64,000 bases of DNA, taken from contig CAAERQ010000025.1 in the NCBI GenBank assembly GCA_900758475.1, positions 9,272-73,271 of the forward strand. Direction: 5' to 3'. The number at the start of each line of letters is the position of its first letter. Positions within the stretch are counted from its first letter, which is position 1. The notes beneath the pieces were generated by a model. That model did no database searches. It saw nothing but the letters and a program-made list of their open reading frames with translations, and was not told where the DNA came from. Positions 52,439-61,931 of this stretch are shown piece after piece. This stretch comes from an uncultured Collinsella sp. Its GTDB lineage: Bacteria > Actinomycetota > Coriobacteriia > Coriobacteriales > Coriobacteriaceae. The position numbers were made by a program, and so were the translations under genes.

Positions 52439-52600
52439 ATACTCTTGTGACTCCCTTTGCTCGTGAATCCGTTTTGAATGGATATGCTAGACGCTCGCAT
52501 GCGTCCGTGCGTCAGAAACGCTCGAATATTTCGAGGCTATTACCGGCATCGTTTACCGAAACCGCGGCGTGCTGCGGCGATTTGCGTCCGCGCTGCACGG

Positions 52601-52606
52601 TATAAT
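52601..52606 (+). promoter_or_regulatory. Likely -10 box for recJ
   Basis: TATAAT at 52601-52606 is the best -10 match in the intergenic region. No good -35 lies at standard distance. Confidence 0.45.
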
Positions 52607-52662
52607 AAATCCGTTCAACAGATCTGCCTGCCGAAGCGGGCATACGCAGAGGACTCATCGCT

Positions 52663-52728
52663 ATGAACCGTGAGAGGTATCGCGGCGACCTGCCCCTATC
52701 GGGGGTGGGCGCCTATGTCATCGCTTAA
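52663..52728 (+). CDS. Possible 21-residue leader peptide before recJ
   Basis: An ATG at 52663 opens a 21-codon frame (MNRERYRGDL at its start) whose TAA at 52726-52728 lies inside the first codons of recJ. AGAGGA is about ten bases upstream. It could be a leader for coupled translation of recJ, or chance. Confidence 0.3.
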   Translation: MNRERYRGDLPLSGVGAYVIA

Positions 52729-55700
52729 GACGACGCATCGCTGGGCGGTCGCTCAGCAAAACCCCGAGCTCGAAAAGGAGCTTTCGGCTGGCCTGGGCAT
52801 ACCCGGGCTGGTGGCGCGCATTATGGTTGCGCACGGCATTACATCCATCGAGGAAGGCCAGCTGTTTTTGACGCCTTCGCTCGATCGCGACTGGGCCGAC
52901 CCACTCATCATCCCGGGCATGTCGGTTGTTGCCGACCGCGTCGAGCGTGCTATTCGCAACCACGAGCGCATCGCGGTCTTTGGCGATTTTGACGTCGACG
53001 GCATTACGTCGACCTGCCTGTTGACCGAGGCGCTACGTTCGTTTGGCGCCAACGTCACGCCGTTTATTCCGCATCGCTTTGACGAGGGCTACGGCCTGTC
53101 GCGTGCGGCGCTCGACCGCGTCAACGAGCTCGCCCAACCCAACCTGATCGTGACCGTCGATAACGGCATTGCCGCCAAGGAAGAGGTTTCCTATCTGGAG
53201 AGCCTGGGGATCGATTTGGTGGTCACGGACCATCACGAGCCCTCCGACCAGGTGCCGCAGGGCGTGCCCCTGACCGACCCCAAGCTCGAGGACGAGGGTC
53301 CCTCGCGTGAGCTTGCCGGTGCCGGCGTGGCACTCAAGCTGGTGCAAGTCCTGGGCGAGCGTTTGGGCAAGCCGTCGTATTGGCGTTCGCTGATAGAGGT
53401 CGCGGCGCTGGGCACCGTGTCCGACATGATGCCGCTCACGCCCGAGAATCGCGCACTGGTCGCCGAGGGCATCCAGCAGATGCGCGTGACGGCCCGCCCC
53501 GGTTATATCGCGCTTGCCGCACTTGCCAAGGCCGACCTTTCTACCATTACGGCCGATGGCCTGTCGTTTTCGCTCATTCCTCGCTTGAACGCCGCCGGCC
53601 GCATGGCCGATCCCAAGCTGGCGCTCGACCTGCTGCTTGCCCGCGATCCTATCGAGGCAAGCGCGCTGGCGGCCGAGCTCGAGGAAATCAATCGCCAACG
53701 CCGCGAGATCGAGGCCGAGCTTACGCACGATGCCATGGCGAAGGTCGAGGAGACCTATGATGGCGGGCGCGCCATCGTCGTGGGTGGCGAGGGCTGGCAC
53801 GAGGGCGTCAAGGGTATCGTGGCGAGCCGCCTGACCAACCGTTATCACGTGCCGGCGCTGCTGTTCTCGATCGAAGACGGTATCGCTCGCGGTTCGGGTC
53901 GCTCGGTGGGCAAGGTCAACCTGTTCGACGCCGTAGAACGCTGCTCCGATCTGCTGATTCGTCGCGGCGGGCATGCGGGCGCGGTGGGTGTGACCATCGA
54001 GGCGTCCAAGCTCGACGAGTTCCGTCGTCGCCTTTCCGCCGTGCTATCGGAGCTTCCCGCCGAGGACTTTGAGGACACTGACGAGGTTGCCGCCACCGTC
54101 GACCTCTCCGAGCTAAATATCGAGACCATCGAGCAGATCTCCCGTCTTGAGCCGTTTGGCCAGGGCAACAAGGTGCCGCTTCTGGCTGCCGAGGGCGTGA
54201 CAATGTGCGATCGCGCTGTGGTGGGCAAAACCGGCGAGCACATGCGCTTCGTGGCGACCGATGGCGCCGCGAGTGTGCCGGCCATTATGTTCCGCGTGCC
54301 GCAGATCGATAAGCTCATCAATTGCGACAGCGCCGTCGATTTGGTGTTCGAGGCCGTGGCCGAGCATTGGCAAGGTCGCGTAAAGCCCAAGCTCATGATC
54401 AAGGATGTCTTGGTCCGCGATACCACGGCGCCCAGCGTTGACGACCCGGCATGTGAGCTTCGCCGCGGCGTGGAGCCTGCGGACGCCGGTCTTCGTCTGG
54501 AGTCCCGCAAGCGCCAAACGCTCGCCCAGCTTTCCTATACCGAGCTGACGCGCTCGCTTATCCATAGCTTTATCGGCTCGAACCAGCCGCACCGCGCGCA
54601 AGTCGAGGCGCTCGATGCCCTGGCCGATCACCAAAGTGTTCTGGCCGTTATGGGAACGGGGCGCGGCAAGTCTCTTATCTTCCATGTGCATGCTGCGCGC
54701 GAGGCGGTCCTTCGCGGGCGTGCGAGCATCTTTGTCTATCCGCTGCGCGCGCTCGTTGCCGACCAGGCCTATCACCTCTCGTCGACGATGGCCGCGCTCG
54801 GCATTGGCGTGGGCGTGCTGACCGGCGAGACCGTGGAGGCGGCGCGCGATGACGTGTTTGCCGGCTTGGCTTCGGGCCGCACCGGCATCGTGCTCACGAC
54901 GCCCGAGTTCCTGTCCATTCACCGCGACCGCTTTGCGCGTTCGGGACGCATCGGTTTTGTCGTTATCGATGAGGCGCATCATGCCGGTCTTGCCAAGGGC
55001 GGCGATCGCAGCGCCTATCTCGACATGCCCGATATCCTCAAGGCTCTGGGCGACCCGGTCGTTCTGGCCACGACTGCCACCGCAACGGCTCCGGTTGTGG
55101 CCGAGCTCGCCCGCGTGCTACCGATTACCCGCACGGTGGTCGACGAGACGGTGCGCGAGAACTTGCAGCTCGAGGATGACCGAGACCTTGCGAGCCGCGA
55201 GAACCGCCTGGTGTCAATCGTGGCGACGGGGGAGAAGACCGTCATCTACGTCAACTCGCGCGACCAGTCCGTGGCGCTTGCTAAGACGCTGCGCAAGCGG
55301 GTACCCGATTGCGCGACCCGCATCGCGTTCTATAACGCGGGGCTTGCGCGCTCCGACCGTCGCCGTGTCGAGGAAGCGTTTCGAGACGGCAGCCTCAGCT
55401 GCATCGTTTCGACCTCTGCCTTTGGCGAGGGCGTCAACCTGCCCGATATCCGCCATGTCGTGCTCTACCACATGCCGTTTGGCAGCATTGAGTTCAACCA
55501 GATGAGCGGACGCGCCGGTCGCGACGGCCGACCTGCCGTGATTCACCTGCTCTATTCGTCGCGTGACGCCCGCATTAACGAGCGCCTACTCGACTGCTAT
55601 GCGCCCGAGCGCGACGAGCTCGTCACGCTCTATCGCGCGTTGCAGACTATGTGGCGCTCCAACCGCGGCAAGACTGGAGACGATTCGTTTAGTGCGAGCG

Positions 55701-56002
55701 ATATCGACATCGCGCAGATGTGCCTCGCCATCGATGCCCGCACGCCGGTCGACGAGCGCTCGGTGGCAAGTGGTCTGGGAATCTTTGAAGAGCTTGGTTT
55801 CTGCCGCGTTTCGGGGTTTGACGACACCCGTCGCATCGCGATGGCAGAAAACCCCGGCCGTGTGCAATTGAGCAGGTCAATCCGCTATTTGGAGGGCTTG
55901 CGCTCGCGCATGGAGTTCTCGGCTTTCCGGAGCTGGGCGCTTGATTCGTGCGCTTCTGATATGCTAGCCAAAGTTAACCGCCCGATCGTACCGCGGGCCT
56001 AG
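52715..56002 (+). CDS. recJ: RecJ exonuclease fused to a RecQ-like helicase
   Basis: A 1095-residue fusion. The RecJ part has FGDFDVDG (near 88), DHHEP (near 171), DHHA1 with RGGHAGAVG (near 415) and an OB-like region (about 470-600). From about residue 620 comes a complete superfamily 2 helicase: MGTGRGKS (Walker A, near 645), VIDEAHHAG (near 749), TTATAT, TSAFGEGVNLP and QMSGRAGRDGRP (motif VI, near 928). RecJ is usually 550-600 residues and uses a separate RecQ. I chose the ATG at 52715 after GGGGGTGGG; a GTG at 52670 is in frame. Confidence 0.9.
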   Translation: MSSLKTTHRWAVAQQNPELEKELSAGLGIPGLVARIMVAHGITSIEEGQLFLTPSLDRDWADPLIIPGMSVVADRVERAIRNHERIAVFGDFDVDGITSTCLLTEALRSFGANVTPFIPHRFDEGYGLSRAALDRVNELAQPNLIVTVDNGIAAKEEVSYLESLGIDLVVTDHHEPSDQVPQGVPLTDPKLEDEGPSRELAGAGVALKLVQVLGERLGKPSYWRSLIEVAALGTVSDMMPLTPENRALVAEGIQQMRVTARPGYIALAALAKADLSTITADGLSFSLIPRLNAAGRMADPKLALDLLLARDPIEASALAAELEEINRQRREIEAELTHDAMAKVEETYDGGRAIVVGGEGWHEGVKGIVASRLTNRYHVPALLFSIEDGIARGSGRSVGKVNLFDAVERCSDLLIRRGGHAGAVGVTIEASKLDEFRRRLSAVLSELPAEDFEDTDEVAATVDLSELNIETIEQISRLEPFGQGNKVPLLAAEGVTMCDRAVVGKTGEHMRFVATDGAASVPAIMFRVPQIDKLINCDSAVDLVFEAVAEHWQGRVKPKLMIKDVLVRDTTAPSVDDPACELRRGVEPADAGLRLESRKRQTLAQLSYTELTRSLIHSFIGSNQPHRAQVEALDALADHQSVLAVMGTGRGKSLIFHVHAAREAVLRGRASIFVYPLRALVADQAYHLSSTMAALGIGVGVLTGETVEAARDDVFAGLASGRTGIVLTTPEFLSIHRDRFARSGRIGFVVIDEAHHAGLAKGGDRSAYLDMPDILKALGDPVVLATTATATAPVVAELARVLPITRTVVDETVRENLQLEDDRDLASRENRLVSIVATGEKTVIYVNSRDQSVALAKTLRKRVPDCATRIAFYNAGLARSDRRRVEEAFRDGSLSCIVSTSAFGEGVNLPDIRHVVLYHMPFGSIEFNQMSGRAGRDGRPAVIHLLYSSRDARINERLLDCYAPERDELVTLYRALQTMWRSNRGKTGDDSFSASDIDIAQMCLAIDARTPVDERSVASGLGIFEELGFCRVSGFDDTRRIAMAENPGRVQLSRSIRYLEGLRSRMEFSAFRSWALDSCASDMLAKVNRPIVPRA

Positions 56003-56017
56003 GGGAAGGGGACCTCG

Positions 56018-58378
56018 ATGGATGCCGCAGCCCGTACCGCCCATGATTCCACCCTCCAGCCGTTTTCGGAGATGGAGCACTATAAGCATGCCGATGAGCT
56101 GCCGCCCGAGATTATGGCGGACAGCTACGACAAGCTGGAGCGCCTGTGCCTCAAATATATGAATGAGGACGACTTCTCCAAGGTGGAGCAGGCCTATTGC
56201 TTTGCTGCCGAGAAGCACTGCAACCAAAAGCGGCGCTCGGGTGAGATGTACATCAACCATCCCGTCGAGGTGGCCATCATTTTGGCCGACCTCAAGATGG
56301 ACTGCGATGTGGTGTGCGCCGCGCTGCTGCACGATACCGTCGAGGATACCGAGACCTCGCTTGCCGACGTGTCCGGCCTGTTTGGCGATACGGTAGCCGA
56401 GCTCGTCGATGGCGTGACCAAGCTCACCAACATCGAAGTCGACAGCATGGACGAGAAACAGGCCCTCACGCTGCGCAAGATGTTCCTCGCCATGTCCAAG
56501 GACATCCGCGTCATTATCGTTAAGCTTGCCGACCGCCTGCATAACATGCGTACGCTGGCGGCCCTTCGCGAGGACCGTCGCCTGTTTAAGGCTCGCGAGA
56601 CCATGGACGTGTATGCGCCCCTGGCCGACCGTCTGGGCATGAGCTCTATTAAGTGGGAGCTCGAGGACCTGTCCTTCTTCTACCTGGAGCCCGATGCCTA
56701 CCAGCGCATTGCGCGCATGGTGGCTGAGTCGCGCGAGGTTCGCGAGCGCTATCTGGCCGAGACCATCAAGACGCTCACCGACGAGCTCAACCGCATTGGC
56801 CTGGAGGGCTTCCAGATCAATGGCCGTTCCAAGCACTATTGGTCCATCTACCAAAAGATGAAGCGCAAGGGCAAGGAATTCTCCGAGATCTACGACCTGG
56901 TGGCGCTGCGCGTCATCACGCATTCGGTGCGCGATTGCTACTCCACGCTCGGCGCGGTGCATACGCTGTGGCACCCCATGCCCGGTCGCTTTAAAGACTA
57001 TATCGCCATGCCCAAGGTCAATAACTACCAGTCGCTCCATACGACGGTTATCGGCCCCACGGCCCGCCCGCTCGAGATTCAGATTCGAACCTACGAGATG
57101 CATGAGCAGGCCGAGTACGGCATTGCCGCCCACTGGCTCTATAAGAAGTCGGGCGGATCGTCTGCCTCCAAGACCAACGATGCGCAGCGTCTGGACGATC
57201 AGATTAACTGGCTCAAGCACTCGCTCGACTGGGCGGCGTCTGACGAGATCACCGATGCCAAGGAATACCTGCACTCGCTGAAGGTCGACTTGTTTGACCA
57301 GGAAATATTTGTCTTTACGCCCAAGGGCGAGGTCATGGCGCTTCGTGCCGGCTCCACGCCGCTCGACTTTGCCTACGCCGTTCACACCGAGGTGGGCAAC
57401 CACTGCGTCGGCGCTAAGATCAACGGTGCGGTGGCCCCGCTCACGCACGAGATCAAGACGGGCGACCGTGTCGAGATCCTGACCAACAAGAGTTCCAAGC
57501 CGTCGCGTGATTGGCTCAAGATCGTCAAGACGCCTTCGGCCAAGTCAAAGATTCGCCGTTACTTCGCCGCCGCGACCAAAGACGATGACGCTGCGGCCGG
57601 CCGCGATATACTGGCTAAGGATCTGCGTAAGCGCGGGTATGGCATCTCTACGCCGCGATCCACGCGTGCGCTCAATGCCGTGGCGGAGCAGTTTAACTAC
57701 AAGCAGCTCGAGGACCTGTTTGCCGCCGTCGGCGCCGGCAAGGTTGCCCCGCGCGCTGTGGGTAACAAGGTCGAGCAAATCTTGGACCCCAAGCCCGAGG
57801 AACAGCTCACCAAAGCCGAGGCTATCGCCGAGGTCGTGAAACAGCCGGCCCGAGGCTCCAACCGCAAGCCGCAAAAGCGCGGCAAGAGCGCCAGCAACGG
57901 CATTATCGTCAAGGGCGAGAGCAACAGCGGCCTGCTGGTCCGTCTGGCGCATTGTTGCAATCCGGTGACGGGCGACGATATCGTCGGCTTCATCACGCGC
58001 GGCCGTGGCGTTTCGGTGCATCGCGCCAACTGCCCCAACGTCAAGGGCCTTATGGAGCATCCCGAGCGCATGATCGAAGTGGAGTGGGACGGCGCTGCCG
58101 ACACCCTCTTCCAGGTCGAGATCGTGGTCGAGTGCCTGGACCGCATGGGCCTGCTCAAGGATGTCACCATTGCCATTGGCGATGCGGGCGGCAATATCCT
58201 TTCGGCCGCCACGTCGACCAACCGCGAGGGTATTGCAACCCTACGCTTTATGGTCGAGATCTCGGATGCGAGTGGCCTGGATCCGCTGCTGGCTTCTATC
58301 AGCAGCGTTGACTCGGTCTACGACGCGCGCCGCCTGATGCCCGGCGAGGGTGGAGCCCAGCTTAAGCGCCGCGTTTAG
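56018..58378 (+). CDS. rel: Bifunctional (p)ppGpp synthetase/hydrolase Rel
   Basis: A 786-residue stringent response enzyme. HD hydrolase domain (about 60-210) with LLHDTVEDT; synthetase domain (about 240-360) with GRSKHYWSIYQKM and YQSLHTTV; TGS domain (about 425-490, starting IFVFTPKGEVM); and a C-terminal ACT domain (about 690-780). The HD residues are intact, so it should both make and degrade the alarmone. It begins 15 bases after recJ and is probably cotranscribed. Confidence 0.93.
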   Translation: MDAAARTAHDSTLQPFSEMEHYKHADELPPEIMADSYDKLERLCLKYMNEDDFSKVEQAYCFAAEKHCNQKRRSGEMYINHPVEVAIILADLKMDCDVVCAALLHDTVEDTETSLADVSGLFGDTVAELVDGVTKLTNIEVDSMDEKQALTLRKMFLAMSKDIRVIIVKLADRLHNMRTLAALREDRRLFKARETMDVYAPLADRLGMSSIKWELEDLSFFYLEPDAYQRIARMVAESREVRERYLAETIKTLTDELNRIGLEGFQINGRSKHYWSIYQKMKRKGKEFSEIYDLVALRVITHSVRDCYSTLGAVHTLWHPMPGRFKDYIAMPKVNNYQSLHTTVIGPTARPLEIQIRTYEMHEQAEYGIAAHWLYKKSGGSSASKTNDAQRLDDQINWLKHSLDWAASDEITDAKEYLHSLKVDLFDQEIFVFTPKGEVMALRAGSTPLDFAYAVHTEVGNHCVGAKINGAVAPLTHEIKTGDRVEILTNKSSKPSRDWLKIVKTPSAKSKIRRYFAAATKDDDAAAGRDILAKDLRKRGYGISTPRSTRALNAVAEQFNYKQLEDLFAAVGAGKVAPRAVGNKVEQILDPKPEEQLTKAEAIAEVVKQPARGSNRKPQKRGKSASNGIIVKGESNSGLLVRLAHCCNPVTGDDIVGFITRGRGVSVHRANCPNVKGLMEHPERMIEVEWDGAADTLFQVEIVVECLDRMGLLKDVTIAIGDAGGNILSAATSTNREGIATLRFMVEISDASGLDPLLASISSVDSVYDARRLMPGEGGAQLKRRV

Positions 58379-58462
58379 TCGCGACGAACGTGCCACATTA
58401 TCGATATTCGCTACACTCGAGGCATCGTTCGATGCCTCGAGTTCTATAGAGAGGAGAGGGAC

Positions 58463-59146
58463 ATGAGTGCTGTGTCCTTGGATGTAACTCCCAAGGGATC
58501 GGTCGAGATCGAGACGCTCGTAAACGGTCCCATTCAGACCAATAGCTATGCTGTTATTTCGGACCATGAGTGCGTGATTATCGACCCCGCATGGGAAGGA
58601 GAGTGCTTGGTAGAGCATATTCGAGCCAAGCATCCCGGCGTACGCATGCTTGGCGCCGTATGCACTCACGGCCATGCCGATCATGTTGGTGGTGTTGCCG
58701 GCGTGCGAACCACCGTTGGCGAGGGTTGTCAGTATGAGCTGTGTGCTAAGGATGTGGCGGTGCCGCATGCGAACATCGAGGAACAGCGAGCTATGTGGGG
58801 CATTGAGACGCCCGACCCTGGGGAGCCGACGCGCCTGCTCGCCGAGGGCGATACTCTCGAGGTGGGCGATATCTGCCTGCAGGTGATCGAGACACCAGGG
58901 CATACGCCGGGCGGAATCGTCTTGTTTGCTGCCACCGAGCAGGGGAACATTGCCTTTGTGGGCGACACCCTGTTTCCGGGTGGGCACGGCCGCACCGATC
59001 TTTCTGGAGGAGACGAGGCGGCGATTCTGCGCTCGCTCTCCAAGCTCGCCCGGCTTCTCCCGCCCGATACCGTTTGCCTAACCGGGCATGGCGATTCGAC
59101 CACCATGGCACGCGAGCTCATGCAGAACCCTTTCATGCAGGTGTAG
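58463..59146 (+). CDS. MBL-fold hydrolase (glyoxalase II-like)
   Basis: A 227-residue metallo-beta-lactamase-fold protein. CTHGHADHVGG near 71 (HxHxDH), ETPGHTPGG near 149 and FVGDTLFPGGHGRTDL near 171 are the metal ligands, with GHGDSTT near the end. It probably cleaves thioesters such as lactoylglutathione-like substrates. The ATG at 58463 follows GAGAGGAGAGGG. Downstream of rel in a common layout of Gram-positive bacteria. Confidence 0.87.
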   Translation: MSAVSLDVTPKGSVEIETLVNGPIQTNSYAVISDHECVIIDPAWEGECLVEHIRAKHPGVRMLGAVCTHGHADHVGGVAGVRTTVGEGCQYELCAKDVAVPHANIEEQRAMWGIETPDPGEPTRLLAEGDTLEVGDICLQVIETPGHTPGGIVLFAATEQGNIAFVGDTLFPGGHGRTDLSGGDEAAILRSLSKLARLLPPDTVCLTGHGDSTTMARELMQNPFMQV

Positions 59147-59176
59147 CTTTAGAGTCAGCTTCTGAAGCACGAGAAG

Positions 59177-59251
59177 CGTCCAAACGTCAAGCTATTTTTC
59201 CCCAACGGGTCAATTCCGTAGGGCAAACGGTCAAAAAAGTCTGTTTGGACG
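59177..59251 (+). promoter_or_regulatory. Long inverted repeat in the fba leader
   Basis: CGTCCAAAC (59177-59185) is complementary to GTTTGGACG (59243-59251), with the smaller repeat ACGG/CCGT between them. It could be an operator or leader structure for fba. TAAAAT near 59294 is a possible -10. Confidence 0.35.
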
Positions 59252-59340
59252 ATATTCGTGAACAAACGAACGTTTATGCTCGGGTGCGCCGTGGTAAAAT
59301 CACAGGCGTTATCGGAGCAACCTTACAGGAGGTTTCTTTT

Positions 59341-60207
59341 ATGCTCGTCAACGCAGCAGACATGCTCAAGAAGGCCGAGGCCGGCAAGTACGCTCTCGGT
59401 GCCTTCAACACCAACAACCTCGAGTGGACCCTGGCTATTCTCCAGGCCGCCGAGGAGGCCAAGTCTCCGCTGATCCTTCAGTGCACCGCTGGTGCCGCTA
59501 AGTGGATGGGCGGTTTCAAGGTCTGCGCCGACATGGTCAAGGCTGCCGTCGAGGCCACGGGCGTTACCGTTCCCGTCGCCCTTCACCTCGATCACGGTTC
59601 TTACGAGGACTGCTTCAAGTGCATCGAGGCCGGCTTCACGTCCATCATGTATGACGGCTCTCACGAGGAGACCTTCCAGCTTAACCTCGACCGCACCAAG
59701 GAGCTCGTTGAGCTTGCCCACTCCAAGGGCATGTCCATCGAGGCCGAGGTCGGCGGCATCGGCGGCACCGAGGACGGCGTGACCTCCAACGGCGAGCTCG
59801 CTGACCCCGCTGAGTGCAAGCAGATTGCTGACCTGGGCGTCGACTTCCTCGCCTGCGGCATCGGCAACATCCACGGCGTGTATCCCGCCGACTGGGCTGG
59901 CCTTTCCTTCGAGCGTCTGGGCGAGATCAAGGCTCAGACCGGCGACCTGCCCCTCGTTCTGCACGGTGGTACCGGCATCCCCGAGGATCAGATCAAGAAG
60001 GCCATCTCCCTGGGCATCTCCAAGATCAACGTCAACACCGACCTGCAGCTCGTCTTCGCCAAGGGCGTCCGCGAGTACATCGAGGCTGGCAAGGATCAGC
60101 AGGGCAAGGGCTTCGACCCCCGCAAGCTCCTCAAGCCTGGTCGCGACAACATCGTTGCCCGCACCAAGGAGCTCATGGAGGAGTTTGGCTCCGTCAACAA
60201 GGCGTAA
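59341..60207 (+). CDS. fba: Class II fructose-bisphosphate aldolase
   Basis: A 288-residue zinc aldolase of glycolysis and gluconeogenesis. LHLDHGSYED near 81 holds the zinc histidine, MYDGSHE near 105, EVGGIGGTEDG near 134, the zinc histidine in GNIHGVYP near 178, and LHGGTGIP near 207. Low codon variation and a strong AGGAGG at 59326-59332 point to high expression. It is far from the in-frame GTG at 59074, which I reject as start. Confidence 0.95.
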   Translation: MLVNAADMLKKAEAGKYALGAFNTNNLEWTLAILQAAEEAKSPLILQCTAGAAKWMGGFKVCADMVKAAVEATGVTVPVALHLDHGSYEDCFKCIEAGFTSIMYDGSHEETFQLNLDRTKELVELAHSKGMSIEAEVGGIGGTEDGVTSNGELADPAECKQIADLGVDFLACGIGNIHGVYPADWAGLSFERLGEIKAQTGDLPLVLHGGTGIPEDQIKKAISLGISKINVNTDLQLVFAKGVREYIEAGKDQQGKGFDPRKLLKPGRDNIVARTKELMEEFGSVNKA

Positions 60208-60227
60208 GCGTCGCTAAACTTCCCGCC

Positions 60228-60319
60228 GGAAGCCCCGTCCCCCTACACTGTTTCCTTTGCGCTCACCTGGCTTCGCCAGAAGTCGCGCCAAGGAAACAGT
60301 TCCGGGGGACGGGGCTTCC
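60228..60319. repeat. Long nested palindrome after fba
   Basis: GGAAGCCCCGTCCCCC (60228-60243) is perfectly complementary to GGGGGACGGGGCTTCC (60304-60319). Inside, ACTGTTTCCTT pairs with AAGGAAACAGT, GCGC with GCGC, and CTGGC with GCCAG. No T run follows, so it is more like a cruciform-forming mobile palindrome than a terminator, though it could serve as one. Confidence 0.8.
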
Positions 60320-60458
60320 TTCGTTTAACGCCGCAGGGTTACGAGGCTGAATAATTTATTTGATTACCGTTCGGCGGTGTTGATGGCTCCCTTGTTGGGG
60401 CTTTCTTTTTTATCTCGCTACAATGGGCTTCAAGAGTTCTAATGACTTGGAGTTTGGT

Positions 60459-61892
60459 ATGGCTGTTATTGATGTGCTGCCTTCGGATGGGAAGGTTATT
60501 GACGAGGGTCCTGTTGGTTGCTCTGTTGATGTTTGCTGTGATGACTTTCGTCATCTCGATATTGGACTGCCGCCTGAGATTCTTCGTCTCAAGGATGCCG
60601 GCTATTTGACGCAGGCTGTTGCTGCTTGCGATCGCCTTTTGGAACAGAACCCCGAGCCTTCGCTTGCTGCTTGTGTTCGTGCCGAGCGGTATCGCATGCT
60701 CGAGACGCCGCTTCATTTTTCGGTGTCGCGCGATCAGGCTATTGCGATGGTTCGCGAGGAGTGGCCAGAGTTTACCGAAGAGCAGTTTGATGAATTGATT
60801 AATCGCAAGCGTATTGACTGGCGCTTTATCGATGGCGAGCTGTTTGTTCTCGATAACTTCCTCGATTCGCTTCGCGTGTACCCCAAGGAGGTTCCGGGCC
60901 TGCGTCCCGATTCTGCGGACGGCATCGCGCTGCGTAACCAGATGCTCAGGGAGATGGAGTCGCAAAACGGGTTGACTCGCGTCATCACGCTTAAGGCATC
61001 CGTGTCTGTCCCTGGAGCTCTGGAGGGAGAGGCTGTTCGCGCGTGGCTACCCGTTGCTGCCGCCTGTCGTCAACAGTCTCAAATCGAGGTTCTCGATATG
61101 ACGTCGGGGGGTGCCGTTGCCTCTGAAAACGTTTCGGCTCGTACTGCCTCTTGGATATCTTCGACTGAACATTCATTCTCGGTGACCTATCGCTATCACA
61201 TAGATGCCGCCTATTGCGATATCTATGGTGGCGCGCTCCCATCGCATACGTGCATGGACACGCCGCTGCCCGTGGACACTTCCGAGGACCGTCCGCACAT
61301 TGCGTTTACGCCGTACCTGCGACAGTTGACGGAGCGTGTTGTTGACGGGCTCGAGGATCCGCTCGATCGCGCTCGTGCTATCTATGATTACCTGACACAG
61401 CATATCGACTATCGCTATCAGCCACCGTACCTGCTTTTGGGATCTATTGCCGACGACTGTGCACACTCGCTCCGCGGCGATTGCGGCGTTATGGCGCTCA
61501 CGTTTATCACCATGTGCCGCATCGCGGGCGTGCCTGCCCGTTGGCAGAGCGGCCTGTATGTTGCTCCCGATTCGGTGGGACCGCACGACTGGGCCGAGTT
61601 CTACACACCCCAGACCGGTTGGCTTAACGCCGACGTATCGTTCGGTTCCTCGGCGCGCAGGATGGGGGAGGAGTGGCGTCGCCAGCACTACTTTGGCAAC
61701 CTCGACCCGTGGCGTATGGTGGCCAACAATCGATTCCAGGCTGAATTTGTGCCTGCTTTCGATGGCATGCGCGAGGATCCCTACGATAACCAGATGGGCG
61801 AGGCCTCGGTTGACGGACGTGGATGTCGTCAGCGGGAGATGCTCCGCACGGTCGAACTTATCGAAATGCTTGAAGTTCCATTTTCGGACTAA
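60459..61892 (+). CDS. Transglutaminase-like cysteine protease-fold protein
   Basis: A 477-residue protein. The N-terminal 230 residues are not recognised. The transglutaminase core (about 290-430) has the catalytic triad in GDCGVMALTF (Cys, near 346), GPHDWAEF (His, near 384) and WLNADVS (Asp, near 398). Such domains cleave or cross-link peptide bonds, often in the envelope, but there is no signal peptide here. The ATG at 60459 follows TGGAG. Codon use near its start is A/T richer than its neighbours. Confidence 0.8.
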   Translation: MAVIDVLPSDGKVIDEGPVGCSVDVCCDDFRHLDIGLPPEILRLKDAGYLTQAVAACDRLLEQNPEPSLAACVRAERYRMLETPLHFSVSRDQAIAMVREEWPEFTEEQFDELINRKRIDWRFIDGELFVLDNFLDSLRVYPKEVPGLRPDSADGIALRNQMLREMESQNGLTRVITLKASVSVPGALEGEAVRAWLPVAAACRQQSQIEVLDMTSGGAVASENVSARTASWISSTEHSFSVTYRYHIDAAYCDIYGGALPSHTCMDTPLPVDTSEDRPHIAFTPYLRQLTERVVDGLEDPLDRARAIYDYLTQHIDYRYQPPYLLLGSIADDCAHSLRGDCGVMALTFITMCRIAGVPARWQSGLYVAPDSVGPHDWAEFYTPQTGWLNADVSFGSSARRMGEEWRRQHYFGNLDPWRMVANNRFQAEFVPAFDGMREDPYDNQMGEASVDGRGCRQREMLRTVELIEMLEVPFSD

Positions 61893-61931
61893 TCAACAGA
61901 AAGCTGTGATAAACTAACTCACGCATTACGT

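Noticed and set aside
59074..59340. Extended N-terminus of the aldolase
   Set aside because: The in-frame extension covers the end of the MBL gene and the promoter region; AGGAGG lies before the ATG at 59341, where the family consensus begins.
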